Origin: Erythrobacter cryptus DSM 12079
Lineage (GTDB): Bacteria > Pseudomonadota > Alphaproteobacteria > Sphingomonadales > Sphingomonadaceae
NCBI RefSeq assembly: GCF_000422985.1
Contig: NZ_AUHC01000008.1
Location: 90,108 to 154,107, forward strand
DNA: 64,000 bases
Direction of reading: 5' to 3'
Shown: positions 42,252 to 50,635 of the stretch, piece by piece
Layout of the letters: every line of letters starts with the position of its first letter
How positions within the stretch are numbered: position 1 is the stretch's first letter
Made by a program: the position numbers and the translations under genes
The notes under the pieces: model-generated
Databases searched by the model: none
The model's input: the letters and a program-made list of their open reading frames with translations, nothing else
What the model was told of the DNA's origin: nothing

Positions 42252-43222
42252 GCGGCCGGCATGGCCTTCACCGGGCTGCCGCGCTCGTTCTGGTTGATCG
42301 CCAGCGCGAGGCCGGTGAGCGCGGTGAACTGCGCCACCGTGCGTTCCACGCGCTCCGCGTCGTTGCGGGGATCAAGACCGCCGCTTTCGAAGCGGTTGCC
42401 ACCTTCGACCACGACCACCACATCGCCCTCGGCAAACAGGGCGCGAACCTGCTCGCTGGCAAAGGCACTTTCGAGCCTCAGCAGATGCTCGACATAGGCG
42501 GGGTGGACCAGCACCCGCGCTTCGACCTGATCGTCGCTGAACAGGGCAAAGGTCTCGGCAAAATCGGGGTGCACCTGATCGATCCGGTCGAGCTGGTGGC
42601 CGTTGAAGGTCAGTTTCTCGGGGATCGCGCCAAGGCCCATCAGGCCCCGCTTGCGGCCGGTGCGTTCGAGCAGTGTGGTCGATCGGAACGGGCGACCAAA
42701 GGCCATGCGGATGATCGCGCCGCGAAACACCTCGTTCCAGTCGTCATGCTTGTCCCGGTCGCGGCGCCGCTCGTGCAGCACGGCCTCGTAGAGCCGGAAA
42801 TCATGGCCGGCAAGGCTGCCTTCCCAGCAATCCTCGATAACGGCACGGTCATGGTGCGGCACCAGGCCAAAGACATGCGCGCGCTGCAGCTCTGCGCCGG
42901 GGCTGGCCCGGAGCTGGTAGGAGACGCCGAAATGCTTCGCGATGGCGGAATTGATGGCGTGCTTGACCTGCTGCCTGACCTTGGCCGACGCGAGAAGAAC
43001 CCAGACAAGCCCCAGAACCAGCGCCATGGCTGTTACCAGCGCTTTCACTTCCCAGGGCAGCATCGGCGCCCACCACAACAGCCCGAGCAGTGGCACCAGG
43101 ATCACCGCGGCGATCACGGCGCGCCTGCGTGACCTATGCCTTGCGGCGGCGCGCTGGCCATCCTGCCCGGCCAGCCACGCGCCGAGCTCACCCTGCATGA
43201 TTGCCTCAATATCGCTCTTCAT
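42248..43222 (-). CDS. DUF3137 membrane protein
   Basis: DUF3137 protein of 324 residues. Two adjacent membrane helices lie at about 34-78 (RAVIAAVILVPLLGLLWWAP and VKALVTAMALVLGLVWVLLA), followed by a soluble domain with the signature DRAVIEDCWEGSLAGHDFRLYEAVL and FRGAIIRMAFGRPF. It is divergent from a lemA gene, a frequent association. Function unknown. GGGGGAAG precedes the ATG. Confidence 0.88.
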   Translation of the reverse strand: MKSDIEAIMQGELGAWLAGQDGQRAAARHRSRRRAVIAAVILVPLLGLLWWAPMLPWEVKALVTAMALVLGLVWVLLASAKVRQQVKHAINSAIAKHFGVSYQLRASPGAELQRAHVFGLVPHHDRAVIEDCWEGSLAGHDFRLYEAVLHERRRDRDKHDDWNEVFRGAIIRMAFGRPFRSTTLLERTGRKRGLMGLGAIPEKLTFNGHQLDRIDQVHPDFAETFALFSDDQVEARVLVHPAYVEHLLRLESAFASEQVRALFAEGDVVVVVEGGNRFESGGLDPRNDAERVERTVAQFTALTGLALAINQNERGSPVKAMPAA

Positions 43223-43288
43223 GATCTTCCCCCCAAATACCAGTTGCTATAGTGAACATGGTTTGAGGTTGAGGTAAAGGGAGGCAGA

Positions 43289-43846
43289 ATGGACACAATC
43301 TGGTGGGGCGTGCTTGCGATCTTCGTAATCGGGCTGCTGATTGTTGTTGGAATTTACAACAAATTGGTGCGCTTGCGGCAGGCCGTGCGGCAGGGTGTTG
43401 CCGATATTGATGCGCAGTTGCGCCAGCGGCACGATCTCATCCCCAATCTGGTCGAGACCGTCAAAGCCTATGCCGGACACGAGGCGGCCACGCTCGATGC
43501 GGTGATCGCGGCGCGCAGCGCGGCGGCCAGCGGGGCACCCGCATCCGGCACTGAGCGCAAGCTCAAGGCCGCGCTCGGCAATCTGCTGGCGCTGGGAGAG
43601 GCCTACCCCGATCTCAAGGCCTCGGCCAATTTCCAGGCACTCCAGCGCGAGCTTGCCGATGTCGAGGACAAGCTCGCGGCAGCCCGGCGGGCGCTCAATG
43701 CCGCCGCAGCGCGGTTCAATGCCGCGCGCGAATCATTTCCGGCAATCCTTGTCGCCGATGTCCTCGGCTTTGCTCCGGCCGATTTTCACCGGCTCGACGA
43801 CAGCGAGCAAGGCAACCTCGATCAGACGCCGCGCGTGGCCTTCTGA
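43289..43846 (+). CDS. LemA family protein
   Basis: LemA-family protein, 185 residues, with one N-terminal membrane helix (WWGVLAIFVIGLLIVVGIYNKLV) and a helical soluble domain carrying RQGVADIDAQLRQRHDLIPNLVETVKAYAGHE, the hallmark of the family, and LQRELADVEDKLAAARRALNAAAARFN. The C-terminal FHRLDDSEQ segment replaces the common F-extensions. Role unknown; with DUF3137 it may form an envelope module. AAAGGGAGG is upstream of the start. Confidence 0.92.
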   Translation: MDTIWWGVLAIFVIGLLIVVGIYNKLVRLRQAVRQGVADIDAQLRQRHDLIPNLVETVKAYAGHEAATLDAVIAARSAAASGAPASGTERKLKAALGNLLALGEAYPDLKASANFQALQRELADVEDKLAAARRALNAAAARFNAARESFPAILVADVLGFAPADFHRLDDSEQGNLDQTPRVAF

Positions 43847-44018
43847 GGCGCGCAAGCAAGCCTACCCAAGCCTCTGAAAAGCGGCTTGTTCCTGTCACAT
43901 TCCGATCGTCTTCGGGCGGCGTGGTGGCGGCTGTCTTCAAAAAGTAACATTTCGCCGGGCCGCATGCGATTTTTCGTTTGCATTTCCCCCCCCAGACCCT
44001 AAATGCGCGCTTCCGCTG

Positions 44019-44094
44019 CCCCATGGGGACTTCCAAACCGCAAGGCAGCTTGTCGTTTTATGGTTTCAACAAACCGTTTTGGGGGTCCCTTGAG
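44019..44094 (+). promoter_or_regulatory. structured leader of the ornithine/lysine decarboxylase, speF-motif candidate
   Basis: Several complementary arms precede the TTG start at 44095. GGTTT (44062-44066) can pair with AAACC upstream (44035-44039) or downstream (44071-44075, tetraloop CAAC). GGGAC (44026-44030) pairs with GTCCC (44085-44089). These helices overlap the GGGGG (44081-44085) that could be the ribosome-binding site. Further up, CAAGCC at 43857 or 43867 can pair with GGCTTG at 43883. Alphaproteobacterial speF genes are known to carry a structured RNA motif; whether this is it was not tested. Confidence 0.5.
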
Positions 44095-45306
44095 TTGCAC
44101 ATCTATCCTGACGCACGCGCTGTAGTCCGCGACCTTCGTCCGGACGAACCCGTCATCCTCAACCGCCCGCACGCGGCGCGGCGCGCTGCCCGCTTCTTCG
44201 TCGAGAAGTTCCCGGGCAAGGTGCTCTACGCCGTCAAGGCCAACCCGGCGCCCGATCTCATCAAGGTGCTGTGGGAAGCGGGCATCACCCATTTCGATGT
44301 CGCCTCGATCGCCGAGGTGCGGCTGGTGCGCGCTCTCCTGCCGGAGGCAGTGCTGTGCTTCATGCACCCGGTCAAGACCGCGGCGGCGATTGCCGAGGCC
44401 TATTTCCAGCACGGCGTGCGCACCTTCAGCCTCGACAGCTTCGAGGAGCTGGAGAAGATCATCGCCGCCTGCCGCAACCCCGAAACCGGCGCGCCGGCGC
44501 GTGACCTCAGGCTGTGCGTGCGGCTGCGCGTGTCGAGCGAATATTCCGAGCTCAGCCTCGCCTCGAAGTTCGGCTGCGACCTGATCGAGGCGCCGCGGCT
44601 GCTCCAGCAGGCCCGCCAGCACTGTGACTGGCTGGGGGTGTGCTTCCATGTCGGCAGCCAGGCGATGACGCCTTTCGCCTATGTCCAGGCGCTCGATCGC
44701 ACCCGCGCGGCGATCGCCGAGGCCTCGGTGGTGATCGACATGATCGATGTCGGCGGGGGCTTCCCGAGCGCCTATCCCGGGCTCGAGCCGCCGCCGATGG
44801 AGGATTATTTCACCATCATCGCGCGCCACTTCGAGGCCCTGCCGATCGCCTACAACGCCGAGCTGTGGTGCGAGCCGGGGCGTGCGCTTTCGGCCGAATA
44901 CAGCTCGATGATCGTGCAGGTGAACAAGCGCCGCGGCGAGGAGCTTTACATCAATGATGGCGCCTATGGCGCGCTCTACGATGCCGCCCATGTCGCCTGG
45001 CGCTTCCCGGTGCGCGCGCTCGGCGAGGATCTCATCGAGGACAATCTCGATTTCGCCTTCTACGGGCCGACCTGCGATGATGCCGATTACATGAAGGGGC
45101 CGTTCCCGCTTCCGGCGGACATCCAGGCGGGCGACTATATCGAGATCGGCATGCTCGGCGCCTATGGTGCGGCGATGAAGACCGGGTTCAACGGCTTCGG
45201 CGCGGCCGAGCAGGTGATCGTGGCGGACGAGCCGATGATGAGCCTGTTCAACGGCACGCGCAAGCGCGAGGCGGCCGACAACGTGGTGAGCCTGCGGCTG
45301 ACGTGA
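44095..45306 (+). CDS. speF: type III PLP-dependent ornithine/lysine decarboxylase
   Basis: Alanine-racemase-fold decarboxylase, 403 residues from a TTG start, making putrescine or cadaverine. PLP lysine is Lys48 in [54 protein letters not shown] and [11 protein letters not shown] (with the catalytic Cys) follow the eukaryotic-type ODC pattern. I prefer TTG because the protein then begins [13 protein letters not shown], like family members, and GGGGG lies nine bases upstream. An ATG at 44023 adds 24 unconserved residues, has no ribosome-binding site and lies inside a palindrome (CCCCATGGGG). Its putrescine would feed the carboxyspermidine genes. Confidence 0.9.
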   Translation: MHIYPDARAVVRDLRPDEPVILNRPHAARRAARFFVEKFPGKVLYAVKANPAPDLIKVLWEAGITHFDVASIAEVRLVRALLPEAVLCFMHPVKTAAAIAEAYFQHGVRTFSLDSFEELEKIIAACRNPETGAPARDLRLCVRLRVSSEYSELSLASKFGCDLIEAPRLLQQARQHCDWLGVCFHVGSQAMTPFAYVQALDRTRAAIAEASVVIDMIDVGGGFPSAYPGLEPPPMEDYFTIIARHFEALPIAYNAELWCEPGRALSAEYSSMIVQVNKRRGEELYINDGAYGALYDAAHVAWRFPVRALGEDLIEDNLDFAFYGPTCDDADYMKGPFPLPADIQAGDYIEIGMLGAYGAAMKTGFNGFGAAEQVIVADEPMMSLFNGTRKREAADNVVSLRLT

Positions 45307-45356
45307 TCGCGGGTGGAGGCTTGCGGCGCGCGCCGCTTGTCTCCACCATTACCGCC

Positions 45357-45686
45357 ATGTCGCTTGCGCTCTACGCCCTTGCCGCGCTCGCCGAGATCGC
45401 CGGCTGCTTTGCCTTCTGGGCCTGGGCGCGCGGCAATGCCTCGCCGCTGTGGCTGGTGCCAGGGCTGGCGAGCCTGGTGCTCTTTGCCTTTCTGCTCACC
45501 AGGATCGAGGTCGATTTCGCCGGGCGCGCCTATGCCGCTTATGGCGGGATCTACATTGCCGCGAGCCTTGCCTGGCTGTGGGCGGTGGAAGGGACGCGGC
45601 CCGATCGCTGGGACGTGATCGGCGCCGTGGCGTGCCTCATCGGCGCCGCGATCATCCTGTGGGGCCCGCGCACAGGCCTGGGCTAG
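45357..45686 (+). CDS. YnfA/UPF0060 family membrane protein
   Basis: Small inner-membrane protein of 109 residues with four helices ([80 protein letters not shown]). The [14 protein letters not shown] and WDVIGA segments are diagnostic of UPF0060. The family is DMT-related, with no firmly known substrate. It lies 50 bases downstream of the decarboxylase on the same strand. The chosen ATG removes an 18-residue leader. Confidence 0.93.
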   Translation: MSLALYALAALAEIAGCFAFWAWARGNASPLWLVPGLASLVLFAFLLTRIEVDFAGRAYAAYGGIYIAASLAWLWAVEGTRPDRWDVIGAVACLIGAAIILWGPRTGLG

Positions 45687-45689
45687 GCC

Positions 45690-46382
45690 TCAATCAAACC
45701 CCACGAAGCGCGCCGCCTCGGCGACGCTGCGGCGTTCGCTCACCACGGCGTTGGCAGGAAAGTCGGGATCGGGCCAGCCCATCGCCACCGCCTTCATGAT
45801 CACCTGATCGTCCGGGATGCCGGCATGTTCGCGCACCACCGGGCTTTGCATGATCCCTTGCGAATTGATCACGCAGCCCAGCCCCTTGCTCCAGGCGGCG
45901 TTGACCAGCTGGGTGGTCACCGCGCCGCAATCAAAGGCGGTGTCGTCCGAGCCCGAAAGCGCGCGGTCATAGGTGATGATGATGCACACCGGCGCATCGA
46001 ACTGGCGAAAGCCGCGCAGCACCCAGTCCTGCCGGGCTTCCTGGTCATCGCGGGCGATACCCATGGCGCCGAACAATTGCTTGGCCACCGCGATCTGGCG
46101 TTCGCGGTGCACACCCGCGAAGGGCTCGCCGCGGCGGAACTCGCGCGAATCCGGGTATCCGGCAAGGATGCGCTCGGTGTTGCCCTGGCGGATGCGCGCG
46201 AGCGGCGCGCCGGTGATGACGTGGAAGTGATAGGGCTGGGTGTTCATCGAGCTTGGCGCGCGCATGGCGAGCGCAAGCACCTCCTCGATCAGCGCGCGCG
46301 GCACCGGCTTGTCGAGATAGCCCCTGATGCTGCGCCGCCCCAGCACCACCTCGGCATAGGTTTGCTCAGGGTTTCCCCCCAT
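45690..46382 (-). CDS. nitroreductase family protein
   Basis: FMN-dependent nitroreductase, 230 residues. VLGRRSIRGYLDKPVP carries the Arg/Ser FMN-phosphate contacts, MRAPSSMNTQPYHFHVITG and the C-terminal GWPDPDFPANAVVSERRSV complete the fold. Substrates may be nitroaromatics, quinones or an unsaturated metabolite; none is implied by context. The stop lies 3 bases from the end of the converging ynfA-like gene. GGAGAG precedes the ATG. Confidence 0.9.
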   Translation of the reverse strand: MGGNPEQTYAEVVLGRRSIRGYLDKPVPRALIEEVLALAMRAPSSMNTQPYHFHVITGAPLARIRQGNTERILAGYPDSREFRRGEPFAGVHRERQIAVAKQLFGAMGIARDDQEARQDWVLRGFRQFDAPVCIIITYDRALSGSDDTAFDCGAVTTQLVNAAWSKGLGCVINSQGIMQSPVVREHAGIPDDQVIMKAVAMGWPDPDFPANAVVSERRSVAEAARFVGFD

Positions 46383-46496
46383 CCGCGCTCTCCCGAATCT
46401 GCTTTGGCAGCAAGGCTTAGCCGAGAGGCGGGCGCCGACAAAGGACGCTACGGCAGGGCGGGGGGCAGGGGCGCAAGACCGCCTGGCAGCGCGCGA

Positions 46497-47717
46497 TCAC
46501 GCCGCCTTGCGCAATTCCAGTTCGAGCCGGTCCCAGATTTCCACCAGCGCGGCTGTCAGCTCGTCCATCATCGCCTCGGTGTGCATCGGCCCGGGGGTGA
46601 AGCGCAGCCGCTCGGTGCCGCGCGGCACCGTGGGGAAGTTGATCGGCTGCACGTAAATGCCGTATTCGGCCAGCAGGATGTCGCTGATCTTCTTGGCGCG
46701 CACCGGATCGCCCACCATCAGCGGCACGATGTGGGTGACGCTGTCCATCACCGGCAGGCCCGCTTCGGCAAACTTGAGCTTGAGCAGGGCGGCGGCGCGC
46801 TGCTGCGCATTGCGCTCGACGCTGCTCTCCTTGAGGTGCCTCACGCTCGCCAGCACGCCCGCCACCAGCACCGGCGACAAGGAGGTGGTGAAGATGAAGC
46901 CCGGCGCATAGGAGCGGATGCAATCGACGATGCGCGCCGAGGCGGCGATATAGCCGCCCATCACCCCGAAGGCCTTGCCGAGCGTGCCTTCGATGATGTC
47001 GATCCGGTGCGCCGCGCCGTCGCGTTCCGAGATGCCCCCGCCGCGCGCGCCATACATGCCCACCGCGTGCACCTCGTCGATATAGGTGAGCGCGTTGTAT
47101 TTCTCGGCGAGGTCGCAGATCGCGTGGATCGGGGCGACATCGCCGTCCATCGAATAGACGCTTTCAAAGGCGATCAGCTTGGGGGCCTTGGGATCCTCGG
47201 CGGCGAGCAATTGCTCAAGATGGGCCACGTCATTGTGGCGGAACACCCGCTTGGCGCAGCCCGAATTACGGATCCCGGCGATCATGCTGGCGTGGTTGAG
47301 TTCGTCGGAAAAGATGATGCAGCCGGGCAGCAGCTTGGCGAGCGTCGAGAGCGTCGCATCGTTCGAGACATATCCGCTCGTGAACAGCAGCGCCGCTTCC
47401 TTGCCATGGAGGTCGGCCAGCTCGGCCTCAAGCTCGACATGGAGGTGGGTGTTGCCGCCGATATTGCGGGTGCCGCCCGAGCCAGCGCCCACATCATGCA
47501 GCGCGGCTTCCATCGCGCCGATCACCTTTTCGTGCTGGCCCATGCACAGATAGTCGTTGGAGCACCACACGGTGATCGGCTTGGGGCCGTTGTGTCCGTG
47601 AAAGCAGCGGGCGTTGGGATAGGCGCCCTTGTTGCGCAGGATATCAATGAAGACGCGGTAGCGGCCTTCCTCGTGCAGCCGTTCGATCGCCTGGTCGAAG
47701 ATCTGATCGTAATTCAC
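46497..47717 (-). CDS. hemA: 5-aminolevulinate synthase
   Basis: PLP enzyme (406 residues) condensing glycine with succinyl-CoA to 5-aminolevulinate, the C4 route to haem and bacteriochlorophyll that is characteristic of alphaproteobacteria. Conserved stretches are [65 protein letters not shown] and [14 protein letters not shown] with the PLP lysine. The start codon is GTG (base 47717). Apparently monocistronic, with about 110 and 170 non-coding bases on each side. Confidence 0.97.
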   Translation of the reverse strand: MNYDQIFDQAIERLHEEGRYRVFIDILRNKGAYPNARCFHGHNGPKPITVWCSNDYLCMGQHEKVIGAMEAALHDVGAGSGGTRNIGGNTHLHVELEAELADLHGKEAALLFTSGYVSNDATLSTLAKLLPGCIIFSDELNHASMIAGIRNSGCAKRVFRHNDVAHLEQLLAAEDPKAPKLIAFESVYSMDGDVAPIHAICDLAEKYNALTYIDEVHAVGMYGARGGGISERDGAAHRIDIIEGTLGKAFGVMGGYIAASARIVDCIRSYAPGFIFTTSLSPVLVAGVLASVRHLKESSVERNAQQRAAALLKLKFAEAGLPVMDSVTHIVPLMVGDPVRAKKISDILLAEYGIYVQPINFPTVPRGTERLRFTPGPMHTEAMMDELTAALVEIWDRLELELRKAA

Positions 47718-47890
47718 GTCGCGCGTCTCTTTGCCCTTGGCGCGCGGTCGGCCCGGCGCTCATCCTGCCTCGTCTTGCCGTGTCCGCCCCCAAACGCGCG
47801 GGCGTCCGGATTGTTTCGGCGGTATTTAGGGGCGCGCGCGCGCTTTTGCCACAGCGATCTTTGCGAGCCGCTCGCAAGCGCTGCTGCGGC

Positions 47891-48691
47891 CTAGAATGCC
47901 TCTGCCGAGGCAAAGCCGCGCGCGGCGAGCGCCGCCTCGAGCCCGGCGGCACCGGCAAGCGGCCCGGTGACGATGAAGCGATCCGGCCCGGTGCGGGCAA
48001 AGCCCTGGCCCTGGGTCAGCGCGGCGATGCGCCGGGCGATCCCGGTCGCGCCGTCGATCTGCGTCACGTTCGGGCCGAAAGCCGCGGTGAGCTCCTCCCC
48101 AAGCAGGGGGAAATGGGTGCAGGCCAGCACCAGCACGTCCAGCCCCTCGGCTCCCGGCATGGCGAGGAGCCGGGCCTTGACCGCGGCGATCAGCGCCGGA
48201 TCGACCGTACGCCCGCGCAGCTTGGCTTCGGCCGCGCCCACCAGCTCGGGCGCGGCGATGCGCAGCAGGCGCTTGTCGGCGGCAAAGCGTGCCTCGAGAT
48301 CATCGACATAGGCCTGGCGGATGGTCGCCTCGGTGCCGACCAGCCCGATCGTGCCGCTGCGGGTGAGCGCGGCGGCGGGCTTGATCGCGGGCACGGTGCC
48401 GACGATCGGGATCTCAAGCACCTCGCGCACCATGCCGAGCGCGATCGTGCTGGCGGTGTTGCAGGCGATGCAGGCAAGGCGCGGCTGCCAGCGCTCGGCC
48501 ATGCGCCCGAGCAGCCCGGCCACGCGCGCGGCGATCTGCGCCTCGGTCTTGGAGCCATAGGGCAGGCCGGCAAGGTCCGCGGCATAGATCACCGGGGCAT
48601 CGGGCAGCAGCTTGCGCAGGGCATCATAGACGGTGAGCCCGCCGACCCCGGAATCGAACAGCAGGATGGGCGAGGCAGGATCGGGCGGCAC
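47891..48691 (-). CDS. murI: glutamate racemase
   Basis: Cofactor-independent racemase (266 residues) providing D-glutamate for peptidoglycan. Catalytic cysteines are in ACNTAS (Cys77) and ACTHFPL (about 187). DSGVGGLTVYDAL at 13-25 and YAADLAGLPYGSKT complete the signature. I chose the GTG at 48691 because GGAG lies five bases upstream and the protein then begins right before the core strand ILLFDSG; ATG codons further upstream in frame give a long unconserved leader. It is divergent from plsY. Confidence 0.94.
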   Translation of the reverse strand: MPPDPASPILLFDSGVGGLTVYDALRKLLPDAPVIYAADLAGLPYGSKTEAQIAARVAGLLGRMAERWQPRLACIACNTASTIALGMVREVLEIPIVGTVPAIKPAAALTRSGTIGLVGTEATIRQAYVDDLEARFAADKRLLRIAAPELVGAAEAKLRGRTVDPALIAAVKARLLAMPGAEGLDVLVLACTHFPLLGEELTAAFGPNVTQIDGATGIARRIAALTQGQGFARTGPDRFIVTGPLAGAAGLEAALAARGFASAEAF

Positions 48692-48804
48692 GCGGTCTCC
48701 ATGGCGGCACGCGGGGCGCTCCGGCCTTGGCGTGCTTTTCTTTTCGCGCCCGGGCATTAGAAGATGCGGCAGGGTTTCAGCAAGCACAGAGCAGGGAGGA
48801 TGTC

Positions 48805-49392
48805 TTGGACTGGCTCATTGCCGCGGTGATCGGCTTTCTGTTGGGCTCGGTGCCCTTCGGCCTCATCCTCACCCGCGCGGCGGGGCTGGGCGATGTGCGC
48901 AAGATCGGCAGCGGCTCGATCGGCGCCACCAATGTCCTGCGCACCGGCAACAAGGGCCTTGCCGCGGCCACCGTGCTGCTCGATGCCGGCAAAGCGGTTG
49001 CTGCGGTGCTGCTGGCCCGGCACTTCCTGCCCGGCAGCGAGGCCGTGGCCGCGGTTGCGGCCGTGGCCGGGCATTGCTTCACCCCGTGGCTTGGCTTCAA
49101 GGGCGGCAAGGGCTTTGCCAGCGCTGCCGGTGTGCTCGCGGTGCTGGCCTTCCCGGCCTTCTTCGTCTGCGCGATGATCTGGACGGCGAGCATTGCCTTG
49201 AGCCGCATTTCCAGCCTCTCCTCGCTCGTCAGCGTCACCGCCGCGCCGCTGGTGGCCTGGGGCATGGGCTTTGGCGCGGCGCTCGCGCCGCTGATTGCCA
49301 TTGCCGCGATCGTGATCGTCCAGCACCGCGCCAACATCGGCCGGCTGCTGCGCGGGCAAGAGCCGCGCATCGGCGCCGCGCCCGGGGCCTGA
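48805..49392 (+). CDS. plsY: glycerol-3-phosphate acyltransferase PlsY
   Basis: Inner-membrane acyltransferase (195 residues) that transfers an acyl group from acyl-phosphate to glycerol 3-phosphate, starting phospholipid synthesis. The motifs GSVPFG, KIGSGSIGATNVLRTGNKGLA and GHCFTPWLGFKGGKGFA are the three cytoplasmic active-site loops; five to seven membrane helices are present. The start is a TTG with GGAGGA four bases before it; no close ATG is in frame. DprA follows after 18 bases. Confidence 0.95.
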   Translation: MDWLIAAVIGFLLGSVPFGLILTRAAGLGDVRKIGSGSIGATNVLRTGNKGLAAATVLLDAGKAVAAVLLARHFLPGSEAVAAVAAVAGHCFTPWLGFKGGKGFASAAGVLAVLAFPAFFVCAMIWTASIALSRISSLSSLVSVTAAPLVAWGMGFGAALAPLIAIAAIVIVQHRANIGRLLRGQEPRIGAAPGA

Positions 49393-49410
49393 AGGCAGCG
49401 CCTGCGGCCC

Positions 49411-50571
49411 ATGGAGGAGGAGCGCGCGCCGCCCCCTTTGAGCCAGGCCGAGGCCTTCGCCCGCATCCGCCTGCTGCGCTCGCCCAATATCGGCCCGATC
49501 AGCTACCGCCAGCTGCTCGCCCGCTTCGGCAGCGCCGAGGCCGCGCTCGCGGCCCTGCCCGATCTCGCCGGACGGCGCGGGGTGGCCTATCGCGCTGCGA
49601 GCGCGGAGGCGATCGAGGCCGAGGTGGCCGCGGTGCGCCGCGCCGGGGCGCGCTATCTGTTCCACGACCAGCCGGGCTATCCGGCGCTGCTTGGCGAACT
49701 CGTGAGCGCCCCGCCGATCCTCATCTGCCGCGGTGATGGGGCGCTGGCACAGGCCCCGTGCGTGGCGGTGGTGGGGGCGCGCAATGCCAGCGCTGCCGCG
49801 GTGCGGCTCGCGCGCGATTTTGCCGCGGCGCTTGGGCAGGCGGGCTTGGTGGTGGTCTCAGGGCTTGCCCGCGGGATCGACGGGGCCGCGCATGAGGGCG
49901 CCTTTCCGCGCACCATTGGCGTGATCGCGAGCGGCATCGACATCGCCTATCCGCCCCAGCACGCCCCCCTGCAGGAGCGGATCGCGCGCGAGGGCCTGCT
50001 GATCGCCGAGCAGCCCCCCGGCACCGAGCCGCGCGGGCGGCATTTTCCCAGCCGCAACCGCATCATCGCCGGCCTTGCGCTGGGGACGCTGGTGGTCGAG
50101 GCCGCGCCGCAATCAGGCAGCCTCATTACCGCACGGCTGGCGGCCGAGGCCGGGCGCGAGGTGATGGCGATCCCCGGCTCGCCGCTCGAGCCGCGCGCGA
50201 TGGGCTGCAACCAGCTGATCCGCGAGGGCGCGGTGCTGGTGCAGCGGCCCGAGGAGGTTATCGAACTGATCGAGGGCTTCACCGGCGCGCCGCGGGCGCG
50301 CTTCCGGGTGGGCGAGGGCACGGCCGCCTTCGATCATGCCGCGCTGGCGCAGCTCGAATGGGGCGAGGCGCGCGCAGACACCAGCGCCGAGATCGCCGCG
50401 CTGCTCACCCACGCGCCGCTGTCGATCGACGAACTGATCCGCCAGAGCGGGCTTGGCGCTGCCGAGGTGCATATGGCGCTGCTTGAGCTGGAACTGGCTG
50501 GCGAGCTTGAACGCGAGGCCGATGGCGCGGTGCGAAGGGCGCTCCAGGCGCGCGCGCCACAAGCCCCTTGA
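49411..50571 (+). CDS. dprA: DNA-processing protein DprA
   Basis: Cytoplasmic protein (386 residues) that loads RecA onto incoming single-stranded DNA during transformation. It has an N-terminal SAM-like/HhH part (about 10-75), the Rossmann-like DprA core with VVGARNASAAAVRLARDFAAALGQ, VVSGLARGIDGAAHEGA, GRHFPSRNRIIAGLALGTLVVEAA and SGSLITARLAAEAGREVMAIPG, and a C-terminal winged helix (about 320-378) that probably binds DNA. It is likely co-transcribed with plsY and topA. Confidence 0.95.
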   Translation: MEEERAPPPLSQAEAFARIRLLRSPNIGPISYRQLLARFGSAEAALAALPDLAGRRGVAYRAASAEAIEAEVAAVRRAGARYLFHDQPGYPALLGELVSAPPILICRGDGALAQAPCVAVVGARNASAAAVRLARDFAAALGQAGLVVVSGLARGIDGAAHEGAFPRTIGVIASGIDIAYPPQHAPLQERIAREGLLIAEQPPGTEPRGRHFPSRNRIIAGLALGTLVVEAAPQSGSLITARLAAEAGREVMAIPGSPLEPRAMGCNQLIREGAVLVQRPEEVIELIEGFTGAPRARFRVGEGTAAFDHAALAQLEWGEARADTSAEIAALLTHAPLSIDELIRQSGLGAAEVHMALLELELAGELEREADGAVRRALQARAPQAP

Positions 50572-50635
50572 CGCCGCGCCGCGCCGCGCCCCACCCTCGC
50601 GCGTGCACACGTAAAGCCACCTCTCGAAAAGGCCC

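Noticed and set aside
45825..47894. A 689-codon plus-strand open frame opposite the nitroreductase and hemA
   Set aside because: Overlaps two convincing genes and has no domain-like sequence.
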